Counted from the first letter of the stretch, positions 23,440 to 43,193 are shown. The stretch is 64,000 bases of DNA from Lumbricus terrestris (GCA_949752735.1 OX457038.1:24879956-24943955), one strand, 5' to 3'. Numbers and translations: made by a program. Notes: a model not told the origin generated them from the sequence alone.

Positions 23440-24530
23440 GTGAATAATAATAATAATAATAACAATGACGATTTCTATGGCGCCGTAACACAGCCATGCC
23501 GTTACAAGGGCGCCTCACATACTAAACTAAACAGCAGGATAGGCCTTGAGGAATAAATGAGTCTTGAGTCCAGATTTGAAGGAGTCAACTGAGCCAGCCG
23601 CTCGCAGAGCGGGAGGAAGACTGTTCCAGCATCTGGGGACGACCACCGAGAAAGCGCGGTCACCGAATTTGGTTTTCATCCGCCGTACGCGAAGATCGCT
23701 TTTGTCAAGCGATCTAAGTCGCAACCCGGAGGCGGAGGAGTGAGTCCCGATGCAGAAATCACGCACATAATCGGGCGCGGCTCCGTGGAGGAACTTGTAC
23801 ACAAGTAGACAGATCTTAAATTCAATTCTCTGTGGAACAGGCAGCCAGTGTAGAACATCGCGAAGTAACGGCATCACGTGATCGTATTTCGTCCGGTTGC
23901 ACAGCAGTCTCGCAGCAGCATTGAGGACTGACTGCAGGCAAGTCAGAAGACTCATGGGCGAACCGACCAGCAGGCTGTTACAACGGTCAACCTGAGAGGT
24001 GACAAAGGTAGCGACGGCCGCCTTTGCAGCCTCGAAAGGCAGGGATCTGATGCAGCCCCTCAGGAGGCGGAGCTGAAAGACGGAAGCAGTATCCGACAGT
24101 TCGCGCCACGTGACGTCGCATCGAGAGGTCAGATTCAAGTATGACGCCAAGGTCACGGACAGCAGTTACGGGTCGGATCGAAGACCCGCAGACACTGAGT
24201 TCGCAGGTGTCGAGATGAGGACACCGTCTACTGGTCGTGCACCATAGGAAGTCCGTCTTCTTGGGGATTGAGACGGAGTCTGTTGGAGCGCATCCATTCG
24301 GCGATCCGCTCGACGCCCAACTCCATCCGTCGCCGCTGCTGTCCGTCGGTTGATGAGTGGCCCACGTGTAGAGCTGCGAGTCATCGGCGTAGAAATGTGA
24401 TTTCAAGCTGAAACTGGCGGCAAGCTCACCAACGTCGGCCGTGTAGAGCAGGAACAGCAGCGGACCTAGCACAGAGCCCTGAGGGACGCCGCAGACGTCC
24501 CAAGACGTGAAACCAAGAAGCTGGATCGAT
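23440..24530 (-). mobile_element. 5'-truncated non-LTR retrotransposon (L2/CR1-like)
   Basis: Minus-strand LINE. A frame at about 24530-24330 encodes [16 protein letters not shown] followed by [11 protein letters not shown] (the YADD catalytic box), and a second frame (24156-23527) encodes VLHWLPVPQRIEFKICLL and RCWNSLPPALRA, the usual ORF2 ending. The two frames are joined by frameshifts, so the copy is dead. The 5' end is truncated inside the RT domain. The 3' UTR ends in (TTA)n at 23440-23462. A shorter copy of the same 3' end lies at 62965-63190. Confidence 0.88.
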
Positions 24531-24534
24531 TATG

Positions 24535-25080
24535 TCTTTTTGCCTAATAAGTATAAGTAGAAATGGGTTTGTCGGGAAAATTTCGGCGTAACTATAATCA
24601 CCCTCACCCAAATCACCCTCACGACGCCTAGGCTAATTGATCTGACCCGAACCCACACGTCGGTCCCCGATACTATAGTTGCGCCATAATTTCATGCATA
24701 GGCCTAAGCGAATGTTGTAGGCCTATATATAAAAAAATTCGAGATCTTGATTTAATAGAAGTTGGATTGATTAACAGTTCTTGCTTAGGCCCATATAATA
24801 GCCTAGGCTAGACCCGCGCCTACTTCGGTTGATGAAAATTTTCTATAGGCCTAGCCTAATAAAATGGAAGTTGGATTGATGAAGGTCATCATGGATAGGT
24901 AGACTGCTTAATTAGGCATAGACCTATACTTACCAACGTACGTCAGGCCCACTGCATTGAAGACATCGATCGACCCTACTCATTTTTTTTATGAACCACT
25001 GCTGACCTGATATTGATTTTGGATATTTTTATATTTAGTTTTACAATAGGCCTATACTTTGGAGTTGATTGATGTTAACC
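24535..25080. other. No gene recognised
   Basis: AT-rich sequence with many TAGGCCTA words and no supported feature. Confidence 0.4.
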
Positions 25081-25084
25081 TCAA

Positions 25085-27495
25085 AGACTGCAACTAAAAA
25101 CGAAAATGACTAAGAAAGAACATAGGTCTAATAAACGACGAAAACGAAAAGAAAGAACCTAAGTAACTGACAACGTATAGAAAAGAAGGAACACAACTAA
25201 AAACGAAAACGAAGATAAAGCCCAGAGATGAAAACAAAAACGACTAAGAACATAAACGACCAAGGAAGAACATAAAAAACAATGAAAACGGAAAGAAAGA
25301 ACATAACAACGAAAACGCAAACATGACTAAAAGCGAAAACGAAAAAGAAAGAACATGACTAGCCTAAAAGACGAAGCAATAAGAAAGACCATAATTAAAA
25401 GCAAAAACACTAAGAACAGAAACGATAAAGAAAGAGCGTAAAAAGCAATGAAAACGAGTGAGGAAGAACATAACTAGGAAAGAAAACGAAAAACAAACAA
25501 AGTAAGTAAGAGTCAAAACTAAAATTAAAGAACGTCGATAACAATGAAAACGACTGAAGGAGCACAACCAAGAACGAATAGACTAAGAACGAAAACGACA
25601 ACGAACGAAGATAAATAATAACGAAGACGAAAGGGGAAGAACATATATAACTGAGAACGAAAAAAACCCGAACAAGACTAAGAGCGAAAACGAAAAGAAA
25701 GAACATAACGAAGAACGAAAATGACTAAGAACGTAGACGAAAAGGAAGAGTATAAGCAAGAACAAACACTATAAGAAAGAGCATAACTAACAACCAAAGC
25801 GAAAAGAAAGAACATAACTAACAACGAAGACGAAAAGAAAGAACATAACTATAGCAACGAAAACGAAAAGAAGGAGCACAATTAGCAACGAAAACGACTC
25901 AGAACGAACACGTCCAAGAAAGAGCATAATAAAGAACGAAAACGAAAAGATAGAATACAACTGACAAGGAAAACGTTAACAGTGCACATAACTATGAACG
26001 ATATACGACTAAGAGTAAAAGTGAAAAAGAACGAAAACGGCCGAAAGAAACAGACCGAAGAACAAAACCGAAAAGAAACAACATAACTAAGAACGAAAAA
26101 GGAAAAAGAAAATAGCTAAAAATGAAAACAAAAGCAAGCAGAGACCGCTACAAAAAGGAAAACGACCAAGAACGAAACCGACCAAGAAAGAACATAATAA
26201 ACATCGAAAATGAAAAGAAAGAACATAACAAACAACGAAACCGAAAAGAGGGAGAATAACTAAAAACTGAAAATGTCTAAAAATGAAAACGAATAAGAAA
26301 TGACATAATAATGAACGAAAACGAAAAGAAAGAACAAAACAGAGAGCAAAAACGAAAAAGAGCTTAATTAACAAAAAGTACAAAAAAGCATAGACCTAAC
26401 TAAAAAAATCGAAAATATCTCGAAAGACCATAGATAAAAGCGAAAACGAAAGGAAAGAACATAGCCAACTACGAAAGGAAAAGAAAGAGCACAACTAACA
26501 ACGAAAATGACTCAGGACGAAAACGACATAGATAGAACATATTAAAGAACATGACGAACAAGAAAACCTATAAGAAAGCAGATAACTATGAACGAAAACG
26601 CCTAAGAACAAAAGTGAAAAGGAAAAAAAATGGCCGGGAAAAGGGGACCTAAGAACAAAACCAAAAAAAACAATGCAATAAAAACGAAAACGACCAAGAA
26701 AGAACGCAATAAACAACAAAAACGTAATAAAGAACATAACATAGATCTACAGCAAAAACGAAAAGAAGGAACTTAACTAAAAAAGCGAAAACGATTAAGC
26801 AAAACGAATAAGAAAGAACATAATAAAAAACAAAAACGAAAAGAAAGAAAAATAAAATAGCTGAAAATGAAAAAAAAGCAAGCAGAAACCGCTACAAAAA
26901 AGGAAAACGGCTAAAAACGAAACGATCAAGAAAAAACATGATAAACATCGAAAATGAAAAGAAAGAACATAACAAACAACAAAACCGAAAAAGAGCTTAA
27001 ATGACATCGAATACAAAAAAAAGAACACGACTAAAAACAAAATCGAATAAAAAAAACATAAATAAAAGCGAAAACGACTAAGAAAGGACATCATTGATGT
27101 CAAAACAAAAGAGGAACGACATAGCTAAAACCGAAACCGAAGGGAAAGAACATAGACAAGAAAAAAAAGCCAAACAGCATAACTAAGAATACAAACAACG
27201 AAAAAGAATTTAAAAAATAAACCGAAAAGAAAGCAAATAACCAAGAAGTAAACGACTAAGAAAGAAGACAACTAAGAACGAAAACATAGTATATAGCTAA
27301 GAACGAAAACGAAAAGAACATAACTAAGTGCGAAGAAAACTAAGAACGAAAACGACTAAGGACGAAAACGACTTTGAAAGATTATCGCTTAGAACAAAAA
27401 CGACTAAGAAAGATAACGACAAAGAAAGAACACGACAAAGAACGAAAACGAACAATATAACTAAGAACAAAAACGGGCAAGAACGAAAACAAAAA
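25085..27495. repeat. Strand-asymmetric purine-rich satellite
   Basis: About 2.4 kb built of AACGAAAACGACTAAG and AACGAAAACGAAAAGAAAGAACATAAC modules. One strand is almost only A, G and C with T confined to TAA/CAT words. A 160-bp block with CAAGCAGAGACCGCTACAAAAAGG (26091-26250) recurs diverged at 26842-26998, indicating a roughly 750-bp higher-order unit. Hydrophobic Phe/Leu/Ser open frames on the minus strand are artefacts. Confidence 0.85.
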
Positions 27496-27499
27496 AAGC

Positions 27500-28628
<1,129 letters not shown>

Positions 28629-28639
28629 GTTCATTGGTC

Positions 28640-28740
28640 GTTCAAATCGTATTAGCTTTGACTGAGCTGGGAACTTCTCTGAGTATAGATCTTTTGAAGG
28701 GGCACTTTATAAGTTATCAGAATGAACGAATGAATGCATG
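28640..28740 (+). mobile_element. LINE (L2/CR1-like) 3'-end fragment
   Basis: Ends TTTTGAAGGGGCACTTTATA...GAATGAACGAATGAATG, the family ending seen at 18.7 kb. Confidence 0.55.
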
Positions 28741-28758
28741 GTAGCTTATATTCTAGGC

Positions 28759-29586
28759 CAGCGTTTCCCAAACTTTTTATGGCACGGAACCTTTCGTGTC
28801 CTAATATTTTCTTGCGGAACCCCAATATCAACTAGACGAACTGAAACATGCATAGCGCCTAGGAAGCATACTAATATGGGTTACATAGCGACATGGGCGG
28901 ACGGATGCGTGAAAGTTCAAAACACTATTGTAGAAATTTTATTTCTCTTATCTTAAAAATTAAGCTGAACTGCTTTGAAAATCACGACTAGTGTATCACA
29001 ATACTGAGAGTAGCGCATATTATGAAGTCTAGAACAGCCATGTTTGTTCTTCCTATGCATTTTTCTACTATTGGTTTAACATTCTGGATTTTATTGTCAG
29101 CTGTAGTAGGCCTATCATTTAAATCAAAAAGTGCGGCCTAGAACCCAAGCTTCCGATACAGTCACTGAATTTTGGTAAATTTTTAAACCAATTAATTAAT
29201 AAAATTATTATTTGTCACAACTGCGCAGTACGATATTTTGACTTGTCGGTACTTCTTAAGCTGTCGCGTTTAAGCCTATAATCGTGCTCAGAATAATAGC
29301 CTCAGATTAGCCTCGGTCGGGATAACGACAACAAAGATGGCTGAGTTCCTGTTCAGATTTACAGCTCTGACCTATGTACGTCTCAGCAGTGATCGATGTC
29401 TATAACTTGTAACTGGATTTCTAGTGGGCAATGGGCGAGTACAAAACACGAAAGTCGATTGACTGTAGTTTCAAACTTTCAGTGCATTTTCACAAACATT
29501 TCGATAATTTTACAACTTTTCGCGGAACCCCTGCGCTCGCCCCGCGGAACCCTTGGGTTCCGCGGAACCCACTTTGAGAAACGCTG
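28759..29586. mobile_element. hAT-like non-autonomous element, 828 bp
   Basis: Ends CAGCGTTTCCCAAACTT and ACTTTGAGAAACGCTG form inverted repeats. The target duplication TTCTAGGC is perfect (28751-28758 and 29587-29594). Subterminal GCGGAACCC words are repeated at both ends, as is usual for hAT transposase binding sites. No transposase frame. Confidence 0.93.
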
Positions 29587-29711
29587 TTCTAGGCTACTAT
29601 AATTACTTAACTGCTATCCACGTCCAATGTAGATAGGCCTACTGCCAATATTATCATCGCATCACGATTATTCATCTTGGTCCGTGCAAAAGCGTCAATG
29701 ACCTTAAAATA

Positions 29712-29790
29712 ATAGCCCGTTCAAACGGTCAGCAGGCTTTGGTGAAGGATCTCACGCGACGATCAATTCATTGAAAAACGAGCGACGTCG
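29712..29790 (+). mobile_element. SINE family A 3' fragment
   Basis: CCCGTTCAAACGG...GGTGAAGGATCTCA and the following GATCAATTCATTGAAAAA match the 3' part of the SINE at 22820-22995. Confidence 0.6.
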
Positions 29791-29979
29791 ATCGACGATA
29801 ATATCACAGGATATTAATAATTATAGAATAATAATAATTATAGGCCTACCGTCGCTATAATCAAGTACATTTTCATCTTGATAATTATATTCTCAGCCAA
29901 CTCTTAAAACAATGCGTTGCCATTGACGACCGTCGGTCCGTCACGTGGTCTAAAAGGCTATCGGTGAAATTGTTAAAGA

Positions 29980-30121
29980 CGCCGAGAAAGATGAGGAAAT
30001 TCATATAAATTAGGCTACTTTGTTTCCTGAACGGGTTTTCTTCAACGGATGTGATCTTCGAAGTCACAGACTGTTGATCCAAAGAAAGATGTAGAAATCG
30101 AACGCTGACGGTTACGGAAAC
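29980..30121 (-). other. Possible first exon of an unknown gene
   Basis: An ATG at 30082 opens MDQQSVTSKITSVEENPFRKQ and meets a possible donor AAACAAA/GTAGCC near 30018. The region is non-repetitive and CpG-containing. No further exon was found downstream on the minus strand, so this is only a candidate. Confidence 0.2.
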
Positions 30122-30544
30122 AACTAAATTTCCGCCATTTTATGAAGTTTAGACGAATATGTCTTCATCGACTCTTCGAAGACTGATATGATCAGCTGAT
30201 GACGTCATAACTCTCATTGTTTTATTTGTAACCGGACTCATTGTTTTATTTGTAGTTTAACTTTTCTGTAGCGCCATCTCAGGGAGGCTCAAAGTTTCAA
30301 GGGCTGCGGTAATGTTACCAAGTGGCAAATTATTAATATTGATTTATTATTGTTATTAATTATTATCAATATTATTTTTTGTAGCTAAAGGTAGAAAGGA
30401 TTCACAGGCTCTAAGAGATTAAAGCTGAGTTTCGTCTTTCTCTCTGATAATTTTTCCTCATCTTTCTCTTCCTTTTCTCTCACTGGGAGCGCTTCTGAAA
30501 GGCTTTTGCTGAAAGAAGCGCTTTAAAATGGTCGTATGCAATAG

Positions 30545-30712
30545 AATATTATTATCATCACCATTTTTATCATTATTATTATTAGCCTACTATTATCATT
30601 TTTATTAGGCTATTTATTGCTATTATTATTATGCCGTTCCAGCTGCGCTTACAATCCTGGGGGAACGAAGTATAGGCTATCTCAGAGCATAAAAATTATT
30701 GTTATTATCAAT

Positions 30713-30786
<74 letters not shown>

Positions 30787-30832
30787 CCATCACCATCACC
30801 ATCATCATCATCATCATCACCATCACCATCAC

Positions 30833-30866
<34 letters not shown>
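30545..30866. repeat. (ATT)n and (CAT)n microsatellites
   Basis: ATT/ATC-rich sequence from 30545, with a long CAT run at 30714-30866 interrupted twice by blocks of CACCAT. The poly-His and poly-Met frames are artefacts. Confidence 0.9.
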
Positions 30867-30868
<2 letters not shown>

Positions 30869-31149
30869 AAAAGGTCATCAGAAAATTCGATGACAGAAAA
30901 GGTCATCAGAACAGTCGAAGAAAAAATACGCCTATGCGTTCTAATCTTGGGCAATCGTATACAATGTACGTGTAGCCTACTCACCTCAAATTTTACCAGC
31001 GCAGTTCTGTACTGATAAGCCATTATATGCGTCAGGTTATGCGTATGGACATAATCGTTATCGAGGTTGCAATAAATGATTAGATTAGGATATCGTTGTC
31101 CACACATGTCATTTCACATCAGTTCTGTCCACAATATTATATCAAGGGT

Positions 31150-31345
31150 CCACTGCATCGTTAGGGTGTAGGACTGACAACCGAAAAGCTGGGTTGAAAA
31201 TCCTGACAGGGAAGACATTTCTTAGAGATTTTACTCCACCTACGACACCTGCACTGGCCAATTCAGCCGTAGTCTAATGAGAACATGGACCGACGCTGCA
31301 CTAGCTGTCTTTGGGAGTCCGTGGGACGATGCCGCCCCACTGAGA
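31150..31345 (+). mobile_element. Possible tRNA-derived SINE
   Basis: GTTAGGGTGTAGGACTGACAACC followed by GGGTTGAAAATCC resembles A and B boxes at tRNA-like spacing. Only one copy is seen in the window, so the call is tentative. Confidence 0.35.
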
Positions 31346-31734
31346 TCACAATTAAGCCGATGCCAAGAAAACGAAGTCGCTGCCCTTTCTCACCCATGCA
31401 TTGCTGCTTTGCAAGCCAGGCCTTAAGCTGTATGGTGTGAGGACATGATGCTATTCTGTTCTGCCAGCATATAGGTAATTAATCAGACAGATGATAACAG
31501 CAGTGCTTAAAGTGTAAAAAGAAGTGCCTGGAGGCCCTCCCCTTTTCAGTGTGTGCTGGCCAAATAAGTGGCAGGACGGCATTCAGATTTGAAAATAAGT
31601 GTATGGACGCCGTCCATGACCGTCCTGCCATACTTTAAGCCCTGAATATTGGCAAACCCTATAATTGGCAGGCAAGGACGATGAATGTAGACCACGCAAA
31701 AATAACTTATATGCAGGTCCATATGTGAGTCAGT

Positions 31735-31920
31735 GGTGGATCGAGAAGGTTTCGAAGGGGGAGGCAAAAAATTTCGGTCTTGAGCAGGGATAAATTTAAT
31801 CTTTAGTCGCCTGAAAATCTGATGACCGTTTTTTAGTCGTCTGTCCGATTCTCACGAAAAATAGGCTATACCATTTTTATCCGCCCCAAAAAAGTTGACC
31901 ACCCTTTTTGAAGTAACTTG
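31735..31920. mobile_element. MITE fragment
   Basis: GTGGTGGATCGAGAAGG...GGTCTTGAGC...TTTTTAGTCGTCTG resembles the interior and one end of the GGCGGATACAGAAATTTTGG repeat at about 6395 and the MITE at 17331. The other end was not found. Confidence 0.4.
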
Positions 31921-32264
31921 CATAAATGTAACATAGATTGGCCAGCCTATATAGGAGGCTAGGCCTATAAGCATTGTTATTAACAAAATACAAAGTTTAG
32001 CTTCTGCTCGTTTACGCTCAGAACTCAGATCAATAGTTCTGCGTCAAGAGCAGGGTCTCCGTAAAAGCCTTATGTCGTCTTTGCAGTGTCTGTGTATCAT
32101 AGGTTGCCTGAAAACTGTTTTATAGGCAATAGAAAATGAAATCATAGTATTGAAACGAAGAACTTACGAAACCTATGAAAATGATGTCAATATTATAAGA
32201 TAAAGAAAATAACTCAAGAAAGGATCTTAACCATGGACGAGGAAAGATTTTGGAGGATTTATTC

Positions 32265-32545
32265 TTGTCGGGTTCATCCCGGTCAAACAGCGAAAATTAA
32301 GGTTTTCGCTCCAACCCTGGCCCCATGGTGGTAGAGGTTGCCAACCCCCATGCCCAGATCAACAAAGTAGTGAATGTTTGGAGTGAAAAGGTGAAAAACT
32401 GTGGAAATGCATCCCGGTCAAACAGAAATTCATAGCGAAAATGAGGATTTTCGCCTCCCCCACCCTGACCCCACGGTGGTAGAGAGTTTCCAACCCATCC
32501 ACGGGGTGTCCCATGCCCAGACCGACGGAGTAGTGAAGTTCCACG
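32265..32545. repeat. Diverged tandem duplication, about 140-bp unit
   Basis: ATCCCGGTCAAACAG...ACCCTG(G/A)CCCCA(T/C)GGTGGTAGAG...CCATGCCCAGA occurs at 32276-32360 and again at 32410-32525. Open frames on both strands cross it, but no family was recognised. Confidence 0.6.
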
Positions 32546-33243
32546 GAGGGTTCCTCCAGGTCGAATTCACCTCAAGCCGCCGCGTAGAGACCTTGAACAA
32601 CTCCCTCAATTGCAATTGATCTTGTGCTTCGGCGTGAAACTCCGATACAGAGTCCGCGCTGTAGTCGGGTACGCCTCTGGGCTGGTATGCACAGGACACA
32701 GCATAAGGTAATCACATATAGTGCCTAAACGCTGCTTTGCAATTCCCGATATAGCCATTGGAATGTATCCATATGCACGAGAAAAAATAGCAGCGAGAAT
32801 AACTAATCTACACATTCCTTGCACCCGACGATGCATGACGCTTGCTCTTCCCCCCAATTCAATGGGTTATAGCTGAGCGCGCATGCGTGAAAGATATTTA
32901 TATGCGGTCGGTGCAGCGTGGGGTAAACAGATTCAGACCTAAAGACGGGCCCCAGGGAAATGTCGACGGCTGCCTATTGTTCGCGCTGTCCAGCTAACGT
33001 CGGCCGTCTATTGTTCACAATGGGAGTAGCCGGCGTACTCCTTCCTCGGAATTGGAATAACGTTATACCTAGTTTTATTCGCTAATCTCAAGCCGTGCAT
33101 ACGGAAATAACCCAGTATTCCTGTATAGGCCAGATTTAAGCCAAATATACGAGTTATACCCTCATGTGCATACGGGCCCTGGGTAGCAAGCTTGAAAGGG
33201 CGATATAGCAAATGCGAGAAAGAAATATATATATATATATATA

Positions 33244-34216
33244 CACTGTGAGCCATAAAAAACCGTGCCACTTTATTTTTAGCTATATCTCTGTCATTTC
33301 TTTATCGATATGTACACTTTTTGCATCATTTTAAACAGGAATAAATACTCTAAAGAGCAGAAATAAACATTATTGATTTCATCCTACACGTATGTTAAAC
33401 TTGTCTTGCGAAACTGAAGACACTAAAAAACACACGAGAATCGATCAATGCTGCATTTTTACTACTTAAATGCAAACAATTCTGCAGCGCCTTTATTTGT
33501 TTTAAGTTTGTGTTCAAAATTACTTCCTTTTTCACGTACACATTTTGCCATTGAAGAAAATGAAACCGACATCCGATACTGAGAAACGCTGCAGCAATTG
33601 TCTAGCTCGTACCAAACGAGATTGACGATTCGCGGTGGTCAGTTCCCTAGCCCGTCGTCTTTTTAAGCATTTAAGTTCCAAATCCTTATGAATAACGCGT
33701 CTGACCGTCGTTTGTGTAAGATTCAGCTCTCTCGCGATTTGTCTGGTTGAAAGATGTGTTTTAGGCTTGTCTTCCTGGCTCTGAACCAATTCATTGACAG
33801 CGGTGATATTATCTTCAGTTCGCGACGAATTTGGCCGACCACTTCCCGCAGCGCGTTCAACTGAACCGAGGAGTTCTCAACTTTCGCAGAAAGTCATCTA
33901 ATGTTCTTCTTTTCCAATTCTTGTTCGGAAACTCTTTAATTAATCGTCTAGAAGAATAATTTTTGCATTCCCGCAGATTTTTAATTAAAATTTTATCCTC
34001 ATAGCTCAACATTTTAAAATTTTAACTCAAATTTTCAACCATCAACTTTATTTACATTATGCTGCGAAACGGATATGACGTCATCGCGCAAGTAAATAAG
34101 TAAATCGTAGAGATTTAATTTTTCTTTCAAACGACACAAAAAGATATAAAATTGTTAAAATACCGACCGAGATATAGCTAAAAATAAATTGGCACGGTTT
34201 TTTATGGCTCACAGTG
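33244..34216 (-). mobile_element. Internally deleted mariner-like transposon
   Basis: The 48-bp terminal inverted repeats (33244-33291 and 34169-34216) differ at one base and begin CACTGTGAGCCATAAAAAAC. The element is flanked by TA within a TA microsatellite, the Tc1/mariner target. It carries a broken transposase on the minus strand. Confidence 0.95.
33532..34012 (-). pseudogene. Mariner/Tc1-type transposase fragment
   Basis: The minus-strand frame starts MLSYEDKILIKNLREC at 34012, breaks near 33865, and resumes as LVQSQEDKPKTHLSTRQIAR. This is a helix-turn-helix N-terminal DNA-binding domain followed by QTTVRRVIHKDL (second helix-turn-helix). The frame reaches SDVGFIFF, just before where the first catalytic Asp of the DD(D/E) domain is expected, and then stops; most of the catalytic domain is deleted. 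The copy cannot make active transposase. Confidence 0.85.
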
Positions 34217-34569
34217 TATATATATATAAACCAGCATTGCACTTCAAACATAACAGGCATTATCTGAAAATGATCATATTGCTATCACCGTGATATATCT
34301 AACACATTCAGCTTCACACACTAGGTTGATAAGCGAGTAGTAGAGAGAATGATGGTTCCAGGACATCGTATCAGTGGTTCTCGACCGCTGCAAGACTCTG
34401 AAGATCCGTTGACGCGGCTATTAACACGAGAGACTATCGCTGTAGGCTGTAGCATTGCTGTCATGCATGCATTCGAGTCCGTTAAAGACTAAGAAAAATA
34501 TTCACAACAACAAGCTGAGGCACTGTGATTGAAAGGTCAATATCGTTCGTGATAATTATCGGCCGAACA

Positions 34570-34680
34570 CCATTTTGAATTGATCAGAATACAGGACGCT
34601 GTCTGTGTTGCAGAGTGCACTCTAAGCAGATATCTCGAAGCGGCGCTATATAAATTCTCAGACTGAAGATGAATGAACAC
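34570..34680 (+). mobile_element. LINE (L2/CR1-like) 3'-end fragment
   Basis: TCGAAGCGGCGCTATATAAATTCTCAGACTGAAGATGAATGAAC is split around a typical family ending. Only the tail is present. Confidence 0.55.
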
Positions 34681-35343
34681 GGCTGTCTTGATTCTGAACT
34701 TGAATCAGATAGATGTTCCGTAGAAAACCTTCCAAACAGCTCTATGGGATCTATTCACTAGCTCGTCACAATTGTGTCACGCACCATTAGGCCTACCAGT
34801 TTTCGGCTAGCAGTTGAAAATAGGCCTACCTTTTAATTCAGAACAGAATCAAATTATTCTTATAGCCTGTAATGATTGCTGCTTAATTGTTTCACGTTAT
34901 ATAGCAGGCCTTTTCCATTAAATAAATGTCAGAGCGAAACTTGCTCGATGACGGTTTTTGATTACTGATGTTGGAATGGCGAAAGAAATTAGAGGAGGAA
35001 CCTGCAGTCAAACATTTTAAAGCTTATTCGAAAATAATGGAATCTCAAATTTAGCCATAATTATATGATCACATGTGCAACATCTGTATTTGAATCATCT
35101 CCCAGCCATATCTCTGTTAACTGTAGATGCAATGATGTACACGGCACTACTGTTAACTTTATTCTCACAAGAACCGGTGGGTCTGAACAGTCTGTTCCCC
35201 ACGCCAGTCCAGAACCCTCACTCTACCAACTACTTGCGTTGCACGGAAGTTTCGATATAATATTATATAAAAGCAGAAGGAACGTTCAGAACTCAAGGTG
35301 ATAGACTCAGATAGAGCCTTGACAACAGTACTGCTGAGGCAAA

Positions 35344-41033
<5,690 letters not shown>

Positions 41034-41039
41034 TCTGCA

Positions 41040-41155
41040 TCAAGGGAAGGAGGGAAGGAAAGAAGGAAAGAAGGAAAGAAGGAAGGAAGGAAGGAGGGAA
41101 GGAAGGAAGGAAGGAGGGAAGGAAGGAGGGAAGGAGGGAAGGAGGGAGTGGTGCA
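41040..41155 (+). repeat. (GGAA)n/(GGGA)n polypurine tract in the 3' UTR
   Basis: Begins a few bases after the metalloprotease stop codon. It is probably transcribed as part of the 3' UTR. Confidence 0.85.
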
Positions 41156-41159
41156 GTCT

Positions 41160-43099
41160 ACTGATGACCTCTCGTGTCCTCTACGCCAATTACATCTTCA
41201 ACGAATGACGTCAAATCACATTGATTCACAATATTTATTATGTTTACATATCACAACCATTAAGTTCTACTAAATCGTATTAGCCTACACTATTAATTTA
41301 ATCATATCGAATTACATTGAGGTGATTGATTAAATTATATTACTGATTAAAATACATTATTCAGTGTTCGCTTAATCATTAAATCTCAAGTTTGCACAGC
41401 CGCAACTTAAGTTCTAGAATGGACTACAGTTTGTCGACCCCTATTTAGGCTATACGGAGCCAATCGGAAACCATCGGTTTGCCAACAGAACCTGGCAACT
41501 TGACATCAGTTCTGTTCCTGTGTGTAATCCTGTAGAGGAGGCGAGGTATAAAGGATCGATCTTAAGTGGCGAAGTGTGCCTGAGTATGAAGACTATAGCC
41601 TACATTTTGCGACGTGACTCTGGCCAATGTCTTAGTAACAATCAAGATATATCTTCATCTAAATTATGAAATTACATGAACGTAAAGAAATTACAAAATT
41701 ATTATTATCATCTCGAGGTTATGTGGTGATATTGATCTAGACGTCGCATATATCCTACATCAGCTCTACATCATCGTTGATTGTATCGGCTGACGTAGAA
41801 AACCCAGGAACCTTAGCAGACGAGCAAGAATTCAATTTCATTAGCCTAATAATCCAATCACTTAATGGTAAATAAGAGGAGCTGGTTCTTGTGGCTCCTA
41901 TGCCCAATTCTGTTAAGTCAAACACTCGCCAGAAGTAGGCTATCTAAAGTTCACTTTTCTCATGACATCCGCGCTTCAAAACAACGCTGCTTGCTATGCT
42001 ACACCAAACAGATAGTCACGAAGTAATTGCACAAGCAAGGAGCACTTCAAGAAAGTCGCGTCAGATGTTGTTTCATGACTACACAATTAGCACAAAATGC
42101 TTTTTTGTTTTGTTTATTTCGTCCTAATCTCGGTCGAAATGACCGGTTTACCCGGGACCCGTTAACCTCTCCTGGACCCAGTGTAAAGGCTTTAAGTCAC
42201 TCTTCATGTAATCTTGAATCGATTTCACATTACCCCGGGTATAGTCTAAAGCTGACTTCATATTACCTGTGCACTGCTCACATTACGCCTCTCTGATTTA
42301 AAAACAATAAATTCTGATGCTCACAGCTCATAGAAGGCTATAGGTAGTATTATCCTTACATTTATTGAACAAAACACGCGAAACAAGATTGAAAGTTAGT
42401 CTCTAAATACCTGGAAAATTAAGAATTTCACAAAAATGCAAATTATATTAAAATCACTAATAGGCCTACACTAGACCAAAGTGCACAACATAACAACGCA
42501 CCCTAAACCCTTAAACTCTTTGCTCAACCCTTAAAATATCAAAATAAACACGAATAAGTAAACGCCTGGAAGAGTTTCCTTAAACGCAGACGGTAGCCTG
42601 AATGAAATCGATTGTATTGTATATTATAGGCTACAAATTTATATAGCGCCTCTCGCAGTGCATGCTCATCAGAATCGGTCAGAGGCGCGATGTCGTGTAA
42701 CATTATGTAGCCCATATGTACGTACAAGCTATCTCTTCTATCTCCAACCTTTAGCACCTGCATGTACTAGCCAGACAATGTCCTGCGCATCCTTGATCGG
42801 ATGTTGTGATGGTGAAGATGGCAAAGCACGAGAACTACGAGCACCTGAGCTGAGAAGAAGAAGCAGAAGTACCTGATGCATGGCTGCTGACCGTCGCTCT
42901 ACTTCCACTGTACACATTCCACTATATAATTAATTACGTTGATGACGATACATGATTAGTCCGATGGATCGTACCTCACCCACCTCCAAATGCCATTATA
43001 TGGTCACTTGTAGTCGACAGCACATTGTCGATAAATCCAAGTTTCATATTAAGTTCTTTCATATCAACGCCGATTATTTTTTCCACTCTTGTGAATTAG
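41160..43099. other. No gene recognised; LINE tail at 42625-42685
   Basis: A minus-strand LINE 3'-end scrap (TATATAGCGCCTCTCGCAGTG) lies near 42640. Otherwise I see no supported exon or element in this stretch. Confidence 0.4.
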
Positions 43100-43193
43100 A
43101 GACTTGTTGAAATGGAAGGAGAGCCATGTTCAGTTGGACCGGATGGGCTTCCGTCATGGCTCCTTTCAAGCATGGCTCATCTTTTGTCAGCAC
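43100..43193 (+). pseudogene. LINE reverse-transcriptase fragment, left of the nested insertion
   Basis: The plus-strand frame contains VGPDGLPSWLLSSMAHLLSA, the conserved start of a LINE reverse-transcriptase domain. It stops at the hAT-like insertion at 43194. Removing that insertion and one copy of GTCAGCAC lets the frame continue at 62000. Confidence 0.8.

Noticed and set aside
25364..27103. Phe/Leu/Ser-rich frames resembling membrane proteins on the minus strand
   Set aside because: Produced by the T-rich complement of the satellite; no conserved motifs or splice support.
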